A DNA stretch of 64,000 bases from Sodiomyces alkalinus F11. Its lineage: Eukaryota > Ascomycota > Sordariomycetes > Glomerellales > Plectosphaerellaceae. The translations under genes were made by a program, and so were the position numbers. The stretch covers positions 1 through 64,000 of the forward strand of contig NW_021167091.1 of the NCBI RefSeq assembly GCF_003711515.1, read 5' to 3'. The notes under the pieces were generated by a model, which worked only from the letters and a program-made list of their open reading frames with translations, did no database searches and had not been told where the DNA came from. How positions within the stretch are numbered: the stretch's first letter is position 1; the number at the start of each line of letters is the position of its first letter. Positions 1 through 11,291 of this stretch are shown piece after piece.

Positions 1-2455
1 CTATAAAGCCACGCCGGTTATGGTCCTCGAAAAAAGACCTTTATCCCCCCCCTTAACCTATACCTTTTAAGCCTAAGTGCCTAGAAGGTCCGCCGGATAT
101 AAGAGGAGGGAACCGAGGATAAGATATTAGCCGGGGTATACGCCGTAGCGAGAGCCTTAGCGGTACCGAATCGGTATTTTAGGACCTACGCGGCCCTCGC
201 GTAGATAGCCTAGCTTAACGCCCAAATAACCTAGGCCGGAAACGCGGCCCCGAGGAAAGCCCTTATAAGAGAATAGGGTTAAACCTAGGTAAAGGCATAG
301 AGGCCTTATACCTACGCCGTAGCGGCACTAAGCCGCCCCCTAATATACCGCTCCCTCCGGAAATATAAAGGACTCCTAAAGCTATAGAGTACCGTACTTA
401 CCTAAATTAGATTAGAAAAGCTAGGCCTATAAGCCTTCTTAGTAAAAACGAGGGTGCCGGGATTCCTAACCATACGGTGCCCCTATAGTAACGGGGGGGC
501 AGAAATAGCGGAGTATATAATGCTCTAATACTAGGATATAACCGAGGAAGAGCGTAAAGAGCTCTTCAGTACTATAGGGAGACTACTCACGACTAAAGGG
601 GATATATACGATATACTAGACTATAACGCTAAAGCCGGGATAATAGCTAAGTGGTTCCTATAACGGAAGAGGCTTAAGGACTTTCGCCTTACCCTCGAAG
701 TTATAAAGGCCTACGAAAATAAAGACGATACCGAAATAAGACCGGAGCGGAGATAGAACGGTATAGCGACCTAGCGGATTATTAATAGAGGTCCTATAAG
801 CCGGGACCCCGGCGGTATTAGCACGGCACTAACAGGGCGTTACTAGTTATTATCGTCTTCGTCGCCCTCGGTAACGCTAACACCACTCTTAACGTACTTA
901 AGGCCCTATAAGAACTAGTTAGCTAATTACCGCCGCTAAGGGCCGTAATAGGGCCGAAAAGAGGCCACTTATAAAGTATTCTAAAATTAGGTCTATCTTA
1001 CCCTTTAAACGCCTTATCTAGCGAGATAACTCTTATACCTCCGCCGATATAGTGCCGCCGCGGCCGCGACCGGAAACTAACGCCCGGTTTAGGGCCTGGC
1101 TAAAAGACTAGGACGCTATCCCTAGGCGCTCCTTAGCCTAAAAAGCTTATTAGTAAGGGGACTACGACGGCACCGATAAGGGACGCTTATAGTAGCGATA
1201 CCGTTACTACTAGCGGCCTTTACCGCTATATACGTATTATAGAGATCTATAAAACGCTATTACTGCTTGTTAGTAGCGGAGGGGATTTATTAAGACGATT
1301 AGAACACACTACTAAGGTATACCTACGGCACTATAGCGGTATTAGAATAACTTATATCCTTATATAAACGCCGACTATTAGTATATTAAAAATAGGCTAT
1401 ACTAGTTCCTATAGTATTAGAGCAGGCCTCTACATCGTCTAGGTATATACCTAAGCGCTTACTATAACGTATATAACTACCCTAAGTTAGCTATTACGGT
1501 ACCGCCGTAATACTACCGGGGTTTATATATAGTATAACCCGAATCGAGCCCTTTTTATAACGGTTATAATTATTATTTGTATTAGCGTTATTATTAGGAG
1601 AAGATATCTACGATTATTAGTATACTACCGTAGAGGTACTATTACGCCACGAAGAGAACTTATATTAAGCTACTACTATTAATTACCAATAGATATATAT
1701 AGATTAATAATATACTACCTAGTTAACCCCACGCTGCTATATTACCGTAATACTACCCGCGAGATACTTATAGTAAATACTATAATAGGAAAACGACAAG
1801 AATCCTAAAGGGGTTTACTAGTTAGTATAAGCCGTAACGATAAACCTACGAGACCGTAAGCGGGAATAGATCGGGAGGAAACCTATAATAAAATCGTTAG
1901 CGTTATAGAAAGAAGAGGGAGGATTAAGGCATAAAGGCCTTAGGGGATATTAACGATTTAATTCTTATAATAGGGTAGAGCCTTATTCCCCCCTACCTAC
2001 CGCCGGATATAGCAGGAACCTACCTAGGGGAGGCAGGAGGCGCCTACCCCCCTACTCTTTTTATTAACCGGATAGAAGGAATAAAAGGTATAATCCTTAA
2101 GGGATATAGGGAGACCGAGGCTAGAGAGCCGTAGCCGCCGTATAACGGTAGTATAGTAGCGCCCCCTCGGCCCCCGCTCTACTAATAGAGATTAGCTTAG
2201 GCTAACTTACCTAACCACTAGCCTACTTTACTTCCCGTCAGCTATTAGCCTAGAGGTATAATCCAGATACGTAACGGGGAAGAACCGGGGCTATATCGGC
2301 CCCGTAGCGGTACCTCTCCATCTAAGGAAGTGTATAGAGGTTTTCCCCGGGTTTTACCCGGGTTTTCCCCTCTATAGCCACCCGAGAAGGACTCTATAGA
2401 CTAGGAAGGCTCCTATAAATTAGTCAGGATAGCGGAGTAAGATTAATAATAATAA
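1..2455 (+). mobile_element. LINE-A: 3' part of a Tad-type non-LTR retrotransposon (family I)
   Basis: The 5' end lies outside the window. The stretch runs parallel to the reverse complement of LINE-C (about 44720 down to 42295), so it is the last part of ORF2 plus a long 3' UTR. Around 469-528 the + frame reads a degraded Cys/His motif (RCPY.. then AEIAEY), equivalent to RCPYGDRG..EIAEH in LINE-C; such a motif is usual after the RT and RNase H parts of LINE ORF2. The 3' end is a short (AAT)n tail that joins Copia-1 sequence at about 2460, so LINE-A was inserted into Copia-1. Stops are frequent and CA/TG nearly absent, as expected after RIP. Non-functional. Confidence 0.75.
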
Positions 2456-2460
2456 TAATT
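2440..2460 (+). repeat. (AAT)n 3' tail of LINE-A
   Basis: Short run of AAT units at the 3' end of LINE-A. The same tail, much longer, ends LINE-B at 41587-41680, and it is seen in reverse at about 42295 (LINE-C) and 59491 (LINE-D). It marks the insertion junction with Copia-1. Confidence 0.7.
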
Positions 2461-3588
2461 AAGTACTCGGTATTAATTATTTAGAAACCTTTTCTACTAC
2501 CTGTAGACCCGAAAGCTATAGATTAGCTTTTATACTAGGCGTATCCCTAGGCTAGAATTTTAGACAGTTCGACGTTAAGAACGACGCTTTCGTTCACGCC
2601 GATATAGATACCGAGATCTATACTATATAACCTATAGGCTTCGAGGAAAAAGAAGGCTCTAATAATAATACTACTAATAATAATAAATTAGTTTGTAAAC
2701 TAAATAAAGCTTCATACGGTTTGAAATAAAGCCCCAGGCTTTAGTATAATTTCCTAGTAAAAATACTCCGCGATATTGGCCGCCTAGTCTCTGATTTCGA
2801 TAACGGTATAGTTACTTTTTATAAGAATAAAATAGACCGTGCTATACTACTATACCACGTAGACGATATAGTAATACTAAGCCCTTCTACTATAACGATA
2901 TAGTATTTATTGACTGTAATATCGAAGAAGATTTCGCTTAAAGAACTAGGTAAACTTTATACCTTTTTAGACCACGAAACTACTATAAATAAACCAAATA
3001 AGACCCTTCTACGAATAAGATCCTCGATAAGTATAATAAACGAAGCCTTAAACGTGTTGATACCCCCTATATAAATAAAAAGGTCCATGTGCTAAATTAA
3101 GAATAGGCCTTAAAAGCCGATATTAAAATATACCAATAAGAAATCGGTGCTTTATTATATTTAGCACTACACTTAAGACTAGATATAACCTACGCTATTA
3201 ATAAGTGCGCTCGCTATATGAGTAATCCGTCTTTAGAGCACTCTATAGCGTTAGATCGAGTCTGGGCTTATATAAACACTTTTCCTAATATCGGGCTTTT
3301 ATATAACTATTCTAATAAAAAAGACCTTAATATTTACGGTTATTCTGATACTAGTTTTTCAGATATAATCGAAGACAGGACTTCTACGTTAGGCTACATC
3401 TATTATATAGGTGTAAATAATTTAATAAGCTAGACTTCTACTAAATAAAAAGTCGTTGCTTTATTAATAACAGAATCAGAATATATAGCTTTAACCGAAG
3501 CTTCTAAAGAAGGAATCTACATACACAATATATATATAGACCTAGTAGATAACCTTAGGTTATTTACTGATATAAACTTCGGTTTATA

Positions 3589-3620
<32 letters not shown>

Positions 3621-3927
3621 TTATACCGATTCTTACTATATTAATAGACAGCGAAAGCGTAAAGAAGCTTTATGAAAATCCTGAATTTCATAAACGTGTA
3701 AGCATATAGACCGTTAGTATCACTACTGCCGATAATAGCTTTAAAATACTAAAATAAAGGTCGTTTATATAAATACTAAATGTAATATAGCCGATATAGT
3801 AACTAAAGGTCTAACTAAACACCTATATAATACGCTATACGGTTATATGAATTTAGGCTATAAAGACGATACGTTGCCTGACTACGATATACTACCTTAC
3901 ACCCGAATTTGAGAATTAAAATACTAA
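2460..3927 (+). pseudogene. Copia-1 fragment: reverse transcriptase and RNase H, RIP-degraded
   Basis: The 3' half of a Ty1/copia Gag-Pol frame, colinear with the reverse complement of the fuller copy at 47294-48770. Recognisable pieces in order are an RT core start (FDVKNAFVHADI at about 2567), the catalytic box (YHVDDIVILS, near 2852-2881), and an RNase H domain (GYSDTSFSD.. at about 3340, then ITESEYIALTEAS at about 3469). Stops such as YTI* and SLK-type truncations come from CAA/CAG or TGG codons. The frame ends at a TAA at 3925-3927 that matches the end of the fuller copy. LINE-A interrupts the upstream side. Not functional. Confidence 0.88.
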
Positions 3928-4203
3928 GGTCTATAACTAGGTTTTTTATCTTCGGATTTTCCCAGATATAAATACTATAACTAGGTTTTTTACCTATGGG
4001 TTTTCCTAGTATTATAAAAAGGGTTTTCGAATTTTCCCTTTATAAGAAATTAAGGGTTTTTAAATTTTTCCCCTAGAGGTTTTATTTTATTTTTCCTCTT
4101 ATAATTAGTCCTAGTTAGTTAACTAGGGTTTCTGCGTTATAACTCTTTAATATATACTCGTTGTCAAGCTACTCCTTCTTATATAAGAACCAGCTTACGG
4201 GGG

Positions 4204-4650
4204 AGTTAATAGTATTATTATTACTAATAATATCCTTAATATCCTTCGAGTATATCCTTCGTACTCGAATAAAGGATATCTTCCCCGTAAGCCTAGACCG
4301 TTCTCTTTCGAGTCAGTGTATCTAATACGAGTCAGATAAAGGATATAAAGGATTACGATATTTCTACGATATCGATCTTTATTATAATACTATTACGATA
4401 TCGATCCTTTTACAAAGAACAAAGGATATCCAAAGGATATTAACCCGTTCCCTCGGTTCGGTTCCTTCCTTTCTTTATTCTTTATTCTGAATCCTTAATC
4501 CTTTATCTCAATGCCTTTTTCGATCCGAAGAAGAGAATACGCGCGCAGAGATCCTACCTTACAATCCCATTATTACCTTCTTATTTTTTCCACTGCTTTT
4601 CGTGACTTTCGTCCCTTTCGCGTATCTGATATCGTCAGATATCTTCAAAA
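4204..4650 (+). repeat. Copia-1 3' LTR (+ orientation)
   Basis: Matches the reverse complement of the Copia-1 LTRs at 46614-47012 and 53199-53598. It follows a 3' UTR (3928-4190) and a purine run just before 4204 that fits a polypurine tract. It is about 50 bases longer than the other LTRs because of an internal partial duplication around 4345-4420. It ends in ATATCTTCAAAA at 4650. The start is accurate to a few bases. Confidence 0.8.
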
Positions 4651-4861
4651 CTTAACACTAAATTCTTATTTATATTACCGGGTAGTAAACTACGAGTAAG
4701 GAGCGATACGATAAGGCCCCGGAGGGTTTTTAGGCGCGCGGTATTTCTTAGTAGTGGGGGGGGGGTTAGAGTCTATATATTATTAGTTACGGCCGACCTT
4801 ATAACCCGTAGTAATAAAGACCGTGAACTTATATCGTTATTACTATTACCTTTATAAGGGC
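4651..4861. other. Unassigned RIP-mutated spacer
   Basis: No gene or recognisable element. Contains a run of ten G (4756-4765). Confidence 0.5.
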
Positions 4862-4866
4862 GCTTA

Positions 4867-5149
4867 TATCGCACGTCAAATAGCACTTGTATAATCAACT
4901 TAGTAGAGCAGAAATCTCGTGTGTTTGTATTATGTCAAGTTATATCTGGGAGAGTCTCTTATGCCCTTAATTTGGGTGGTGAAGACTCTGTTGTGGGTAC
5001 TATATTATTTGGATCCTATCCGGTCTTTTCCGATATCCACCCCTGTTATATCCTGATGCCCGAGGTCCCCGATATCCGGAGCCCTTAGTTATAGAGTGCA
5101 TCCCCCCTGGATCCCCTACGGACTATATCGTAGTCCTGCCTATGCGATA
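4867..5149 (-). repeat. Solo LTR of Copia-2 with 5-bp target duplication
   Basis: Reverse-orientation copy of the Copia-2 LTR (compare 5528-5801 and 17709-17983). Its ends read TATCGCA..TGCGATA, the mutated form of TGTCGCA..TGCGACA inverted ends. It is flanked on both sides by GCTTA (4862-4866 and 5150-5154), and no internal Copia-2 sequence follows on either side, so it is a solo LTR left by recombination between two LTRs. It keeps more CA and TG than its surroundings, suggesting lighter RIP. Confidence 0.85.
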
Positions 5150-5154
5150 GCTTA

Positions 5155-5522
5155 TTAGGTAAGGCAAAATCGGATATCTACTAATAGTGAGCTACGGCAC
5201 TAAACTATAGGTAAAGGGCGTGCTAACTTACTATAAGAAGGATATAAGCGGCCTAGAAGATAAGCTATTACTCGGCGATATTAGTAATACTGCTACGGGA
5301 CTTATAAAGTTTCTGGGGGCTACTTACGATATAAACATTTAATTAAAAAAGCAATTACTAAAAGGTAACTATAAAGGGGGAGAAAATAGTAAAAACAAGG
5401 AATAGTAAGAGGTTTATTTTATTACCCTTCTTACGCTATTTAGGAGGAAGGAATAACCCCTGGTTATATATTCGGTAGACACGTTATTTATAACGAGCAC
5501 GTATACTAGTAAAGAGCTTATA
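5155..5522. other. Unassigned spacer between two inverted Copia-2 LTRs
   Basis: RIP-mutated sequence with no recognisable frame. It lies between the solo LTR and the 5' LTR of Copia-2(+), which face each other. Probably older repeat or intergenic DNA hit by both insertions. Confidence 0.4.
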
Positions 5523-5527
5523 ATAGC

Positions 5528-5801
5528 TGTCGTAAGGCAGGACCACGACGTGGTCTGTAGGGGATCCAGGGGGGATCCACTCCCTAACTAAGGGCTTCGG
5601 ACCTCGGGCATCAGGACATAACAGGGGCGGATACCGGAAAAGACCGGATAGAATCCAAATAATATAATACCTATAATAGAGTCTTCACCACCTAAAATTA
5701 GGGGTATAAAAGGCTTACATAGATATAACTTAATATAATATATATATATAAGATTTCTGCTCTATAAAGTTAATTATCTAAGTGCTATTTAACGTGCGAT
5801 A
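5528..5801 (+). repeat. Copia-2 5' LTR
   Basis: 274 bp. Starts TGTCG and ends TGCGATA (originally TGCGACA), giving inverted terminal heptamers. It holds a TATA-like stretch (GGTATAAAAGG, about 5703) placed as expected for an LTR promoter. Near the start is an imperfect palindrome around GACCACGACGTGGTC, also present in the other LTR copies. Confidence 0.85.
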
Positions 5802-5814
5802 GTTATAAGCCCGG
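5802..5814 (+). promoter_or_regulatory. Copia-2 primer-binding site, half-tRNA(iMet) type
   Basis: GTTATAAGCCCGG directly follows the LTR. It is GTTATGAGCCCGG with one G-to-A change, the complement of the initiator-Met tRNA anticodon arm (CCGGGCTCATAAC). It is not complementary to a tRNA 3' end. Drosophila copia and yeast Ty5 prime in this way. The inverted copy keeps the same site next to 17708. Confidence 0.7.
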
Positions 5815-6049
5815 TTTATAACGCCTAAACGATACATATTAATAAGGCTACCCTTATTCCACTATAAAGAAGATATTATATTTATATAAGCACTCATAAA
5901 AAACTACCATTAACCTAATTAGAGTAATTAAGAGATTAATTAACCTACCTATTAATTAACTAACCGATAAACGATAAACTAGTAAAGATATCTTCTAACG
6001 TATCTAACGCCGAATAGAAGGCGACTGCTACTACCCTTGTTAACTAAAG

Positions 6050-9000
6050 GGATTAGGTAATATAGGAGCACGCGGTGCGCGGTAAATCTGCCTCCTACTA
6101 GGAAAACTATCTTAATCTAAAGCTAAGCGATAAGGAGGCCGATATTTACCTGCTTCTTAAGCCCACGCCACTTAATATCCGTAAGTATGAGGCCCTCGCC
6201 GTGGACCCTAATACGGAGGAGGCCACGGCTATTACCGTTACGGCTACTCCGTTTTCCACTATTACGCTAAAGGGCGATAAGGACGCCACGGATACCGCCG
6301 CTACCACGGCCGTTACTATAGCGGCTATAGCCGCCGGTAAGAAGAAGACGGCCGCCTGCCGGAAGGCTACGGCCGTAACGAAAGAACTACCGACTAGGAC
6401 GCCTATATCTATTAATAATCTCTCTAAAAAGGGGTGTACGCGCTACCTATAAGATTACCGTGTATACCGCGAAGAAAAGGCAGACTACGACGCGTAGTAG
6501 AAGGAGTTTAATAAGGTACGCTCCTATATTAAAGGGACTATCTATATTATATTATATAGCCTCTTAGCCTAGCTATAGGATAATACCGACAATAACCTAT
6601 AGGCCTGGATTACTCTTCTGTATACGCACGCAGAACCGATACTTATAGACCTCTATAAGGAAGCCCTGGTTATATACTAACTATACACTACGCCTATAAA
6701 GGCTATACCTAAGGATATAGACGCTTAGGTGGTAAGCTAGAAAATAGCGGTAATATACTATAAATATATAGGCGTTTTAAAGCTATTAAGCGCGGACTAT
6801 TAGGCGGAAAACGCGTTAAAAGCTATTAAACCTATCGCCTAGGAATAGAGTAATAACTACCTAGTAAATAACTACAATAAGATTACGGAAAATAAGCTAA
6901 TAATTAACGACTTCGTAAAGGCTTTACGGGCGGTTCTTAGTAATATAAAGAGCCTATAATCCTCTACTATAAAGTCTAGAGTCAGGAGAGGCACCTTTAA
7001 TACCCTCGGGAACCTCCTTAATACTAAGAATACTACTAATAATAAAGATAATAAAAAGCGTCCTCGTAGCGACACGTCCGTAAAGGCTATCCCTCCTGTA
7101 ATAAGGAGGCCTTATAAGATATATAAGAACCCCTATACTACCGCCGCCTATTAGTACGTAAGGCCGGATATACGCCCTTATACCTAGCGTGGCCGCGAGG
7201 ATATTATAAAGGTTATAGAAAAGAAGATACGTAACTATAGTTTTAAAAGCCGCGTAGATACCGCGATATAGAAAAGGCGGGAAGTAGTCGCTACCACCGT
7301 TAATAAGATAAAGGAAGTCTAGGAAGATTAACTCTATAATACTACGCCTACTACTATAATAGTTTATAAAGACTTATCCGTCACCGTGACGGGACTAAGA
7401 GCCTACCTAACCTAAGGAGTAGCGCGTTATCGTACGACGATACTATTAAGATTATAATAAAAATAAGGGGTATCCCTTTGTATTAACTAAGCTAGAGCGC
7501 TATTATACTATATAATCCTAGATTTAGGATCGTTAATCTATATCTTTAATAATTAAGGCCATTTTACGACTATTAGACTACCCACGGATACTTTATCCTT
7601 ATCCTTTTAGGTACGTACTTATAAGGCTCCTATCCTCGGATACAGAGATATTAAGCTACGTATATAATCCTTATCGGGTATAAAGAGCCTATTACGCCTC
7701 CGGGACGTTATATACTATAAGGAATTCGTTACTAATATCGTCTTAGAATACTAGCTACGCCTATAAGGTTACCACTAGGATACCGTAAACGATACCATTA
7801 TTAGCTCCGCCGATAACCGGCCTATCTATAAGCTACTAGATATCCACGGCTAGTATATAATCGAGCGCACGGAAGCTATAGCCGTCACCGCGTTCGCGGT
7901 CTTAGTAAGGCACCCGCGCGATAACCCGTAGGAGAGATCACGATAACCGCGGTAACCGTAGAAGACCACGGTATAACGGTGGCACGAAAGCCTCGGCCAC
8001 TACGGCACCGATACTCTCGCGAAGATCGTCGACGCTACTTAGGGGGTAAAGATAAAAGGACCTTATATAACGGACTATAACACGTATAGGTAATTATAAA
8101 TACCTATATAGATCCGGCGGATACTATCCCTTTACCCGTGAAAGCCCGGAGAGGCCCTAGCTATTAATTGTCACGATCTAAAAAAGGCGGAGTCCGTTAG
8201 CAGGCGGCCTATATAAGTCTATTATATTCGTTATGGATTATATATAGGTTATACGTGGGATTACTACTTATAGAAGAGAGACTAAGGCTTTATCCTGCAC
8301 GCGTTAAAAGACGTTTTTACCCTGCTTAAGACCTAATTCGACGTCCGGCTATATATTCTATAAGCCGATTCCGAGATATTTTAGCACCTAGAAGTCGTTG
8401 CTTTCCTCGCTGCTAAGGGGGTAGAAGGCTAGCTATCGGTATTATATTTATAGGATTAAAACGGCGTTATAGAACGGATTAAAGGTATAGTTAAAAGAAG
8501 GGCGAGGGCTATAAGAATTAAAGCTAATCTGCCTATATCTATTTAACCTAAGATTTTTAAGACTACCGTGTATCTATATAATAGGACGCTATAATATATT
8601 AACGACTAGCGAACGCTATACGAAGGCCTATGCGGCTGTTAACCTAACCTTATACACCTAGAAGCTTACGGTTATAAAGACTTTTTAAAAATGCGTAATA
8701 CTCAAACTAAAAGGAACCGCCTATAAAGGCTAGAACCGAAAGTATAGATCGGTTATGATATCGGATACTAATCCTCGAATAGTTTCTGTATTTAGCTACT
8801 ATACCTAACGGATATTATCACTATAAAAGACATAGTCTTTAATAAAGACGAGATATTTAACGGTAGGATTAAAACGCTATAAGCTATAGCTTCCGCCGAG
8901 GAAATTAGGGAACGCCTATAATCTATCCGTATTACCTAATCTAATAAGACCGCCAATAGGCTGCTATTAAGGGGTATAGCCGTAGACGTAGTAAATCTTA

Positions 9001-11110
9001 AATCGGAAGACTCTAACGCTACCGGTATTACTACGGGAGAGGCTATTACTATTATTATAGACTATATTACCGCTATTATTACGGGCACCGCTATTATTAC
9101 GGGCACCGCTATTATTACGGATATTACTATTACTATAGGAGAAGACTATACTACCGCTTTTACTATAGGAGAGGCTACCGCTATTACTACGGACACTTCA
9201 CCGTTTACTACTACGAGGTTTAAACCGTTTCCCACGCCTTTAATATCCCCGGAAGATCCCGCGCGCGCGTTCCTTATAGCGTTAGCGGTGGTTATTGGTG
9301 TTAAGGTAGAAGAACACGATAACTATTGACGGATAGCCGGGGATACCCTTAAGGGGTGCTTATCGGCTACGCGCCTATTACCCGGGCGCCTATCTAGCGT
9401 AAATATCTATAAGACCGAGAAGGTGCAGAACGATAACGCTTAAAAGGCATTCTTTAACGCTAGAAGGACTTATAACCCTATACCCGCGAGGAAATAAGCT
9501 ATTAACGACGATATCGGTACTATAGATTCCCCTTATACCTCCTAGCCGCTATTGCTATCGTATATAACCCGCGAGGATCTCCCGCCTCTACTAAACCACT
9601 ACCGCGATATACGCGTCTACCTATTATAGGAGCGGTGGTTATAGGCTAAGGGGGAATACCTTAAGGGGCACCGATAGATAGGCTACTAGCGGGAGGTAAG
9701 TAGTAATTAGGCTAATAAGTAATAAGTCCTCGCCTATAAGTGGGTATACACCTATAAATTTAATAAAGAGGGCACCCTCCTAAGTGTAAGGCACGCCGTA
9801 TAGTCCGAGGGGATTAATAAAAACGGTTAGAGACTAAAGATAACTACGCTATAACGCTAGCCTTATAGTCTTTCCATATACTAATAGCGATCGCCGCCCG
9901 ATTTAACCTAAAGATAAGGCAGTTCGACGCTATTAACGCGTTCGTTAATGCTAGCCTTAAAGAAGAGGTATTTATAAAGATACCGTGAGACTATAAAGTG
10001 CTAGGTAAGGTACTACTACTACGGAAAGCTCTTTTCGGTTTAAGGGTATCGCTTCTACTATAGTAAAAGGAATTTAGCGGTACGCTATAAAGAATAGGAT
10101 GCACGGCTATACCGAATAACCCCTATACTATAATCCGCGACGGTTTAATCCTATTCTTCTATATCGACGATATCGGACTTATATACTATAAAGACCGTAA
10201 GACTAACGCCGATACCCTCAAGACCGCCCTTAAGCTAAGCTATAGGTTAATAGGAGGCGAAGAAATCCGCTAGTTCCTAGGAATTAAGGTCCTAAGAGAT
10301 AAAGCCACTTATAGGCTATAGCTATTATAATCCTCCTACGTGGAGAAGATCACGGTTAAATACTACGTAGATATACTCTGCCGAAAACCACTAAAGGTCC
10401 TATTATCTGTAAAGCCGGTAATACCCCGTAATAGTACCCGCGCGTCGATTCCCGAGGTCCGCTAGTACCAGGGCATAATCGGTTCTATCCTACACGCCGC
10501 TATCGTGATAAAACCCGATATCGCATTCGCCTATTCGAAGCTTTCCTAATATAATATTAATCCCTCCTCTAACTATCTTAAAAAGGCTTAATAAATACTG
10601 CTATTCCTATACTATATAAGACACTACTACCTAGAATTTGGCGGGGATAGGCTCTTCCTAATAGTAAGCGACGCGTCCTTTAGGGATAATCCAGACCGTA
10701 AAAGTTTATAAGGATATACAATAAAGCTCTTCGGGGGAACCGTTAACTTGAAGGCGGGTAAGTAACCGCCGGTCACGACGTCGTTAATAGAATTAGAACG
10801 ACTCGCTCTTATAAAGGCCGCTAAAAAGACGTTATTCGTTAGCCGGATATTAAGGGATTTAGAGCTTCGGTTAGACTAATAGTAACTATAACTACACTAC
10901 GATAATTAATAGACTATTAACCTCGTTAGTAAGAAGGCATAACGCCTATAGATAAGGCCATAGCACGTCGATATATATAACTAGTAGGCGCGCTAGTTAG
11001 TATAATAAGGTCTCTTTAAGGTTACGTACGTTAACACGAAGGAGATAATCGCGGACGGTTTAACGAAGGCACTACCAGAGGCGGGGATTAAAAGACTATA
11101 GTAATAGCTT
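6050..11110 (+). pseudogene. Copia-2 Gag-Pol polyprotein, RIP-degraded
   Basis: Gag-like region about 6050-7330. Its zinc-knuckle site near 7120-7190 seems to have lost Cys/His to Tyr, as RIP does (TGC to TAC, CAC to TAC). Protease remnant near 7520 (LDLGSL, for a D-S/T-G box). GAG-pre-integrase remnant WHESLGHYGTDTL at about 7980. Integrase about 8180-8700. RT about 9870-10350 with FYIDDIGLI at 10150-10176. RNase H about 10480-11070, ending DGLTKALPE. The frame is open apart from stops derived from Gln and Trp codons. The start codon is uncertain. Inactive. Confidence 0.82.
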
Positions 11111-11291
11111 AATTTAACGGATTAAAAGGATTATATCGAGTAGTCTAACCGGCTATACGAAGAGATTAAACGCGCTAAAGCCACGGCCGCAGCGACTACG
11201 AAGGCCTTTAAGGGCGTAGTAGATCCGATAGATATAGATCCGATTAAGTAGATCCGGCTAATTAGGATCGAGGAACTAATTAAGACGGAAT

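Larger units (their letters stand above)
5528..11290 (+). mobile_element. Copia-2(+): Ty1/copia retrotransposon lacking a visible 3' LTR
   Basis: Begins with an LTR (5528-5801) and a primer-binding site (5802-5814), followed by one long degraded Gag-Pol frame in the order Gag, protease, integrase, RT, RNase H. This integrase-before-RT order is diagnostic for Ty1/copia. It stops at about 11290 where LINE-G begins, and no 3' LTR follows. A second, inverted copy of its first 2.9 kb lies at 15097-17983. All coding parts carry many RIP-type stops. Confidence 0.85.

Noticed and set aside
4867..5801. A 0.9-kb DNA transposon with 280-bp terminal inverted repeats
   Set aside because: The third copy at 17709-17983 adjoins a Copia-2 body and primer site, the left copy has its own GCTTA duplication, and the ends are LTR ends. 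These are two LTRs in opposite orientation.
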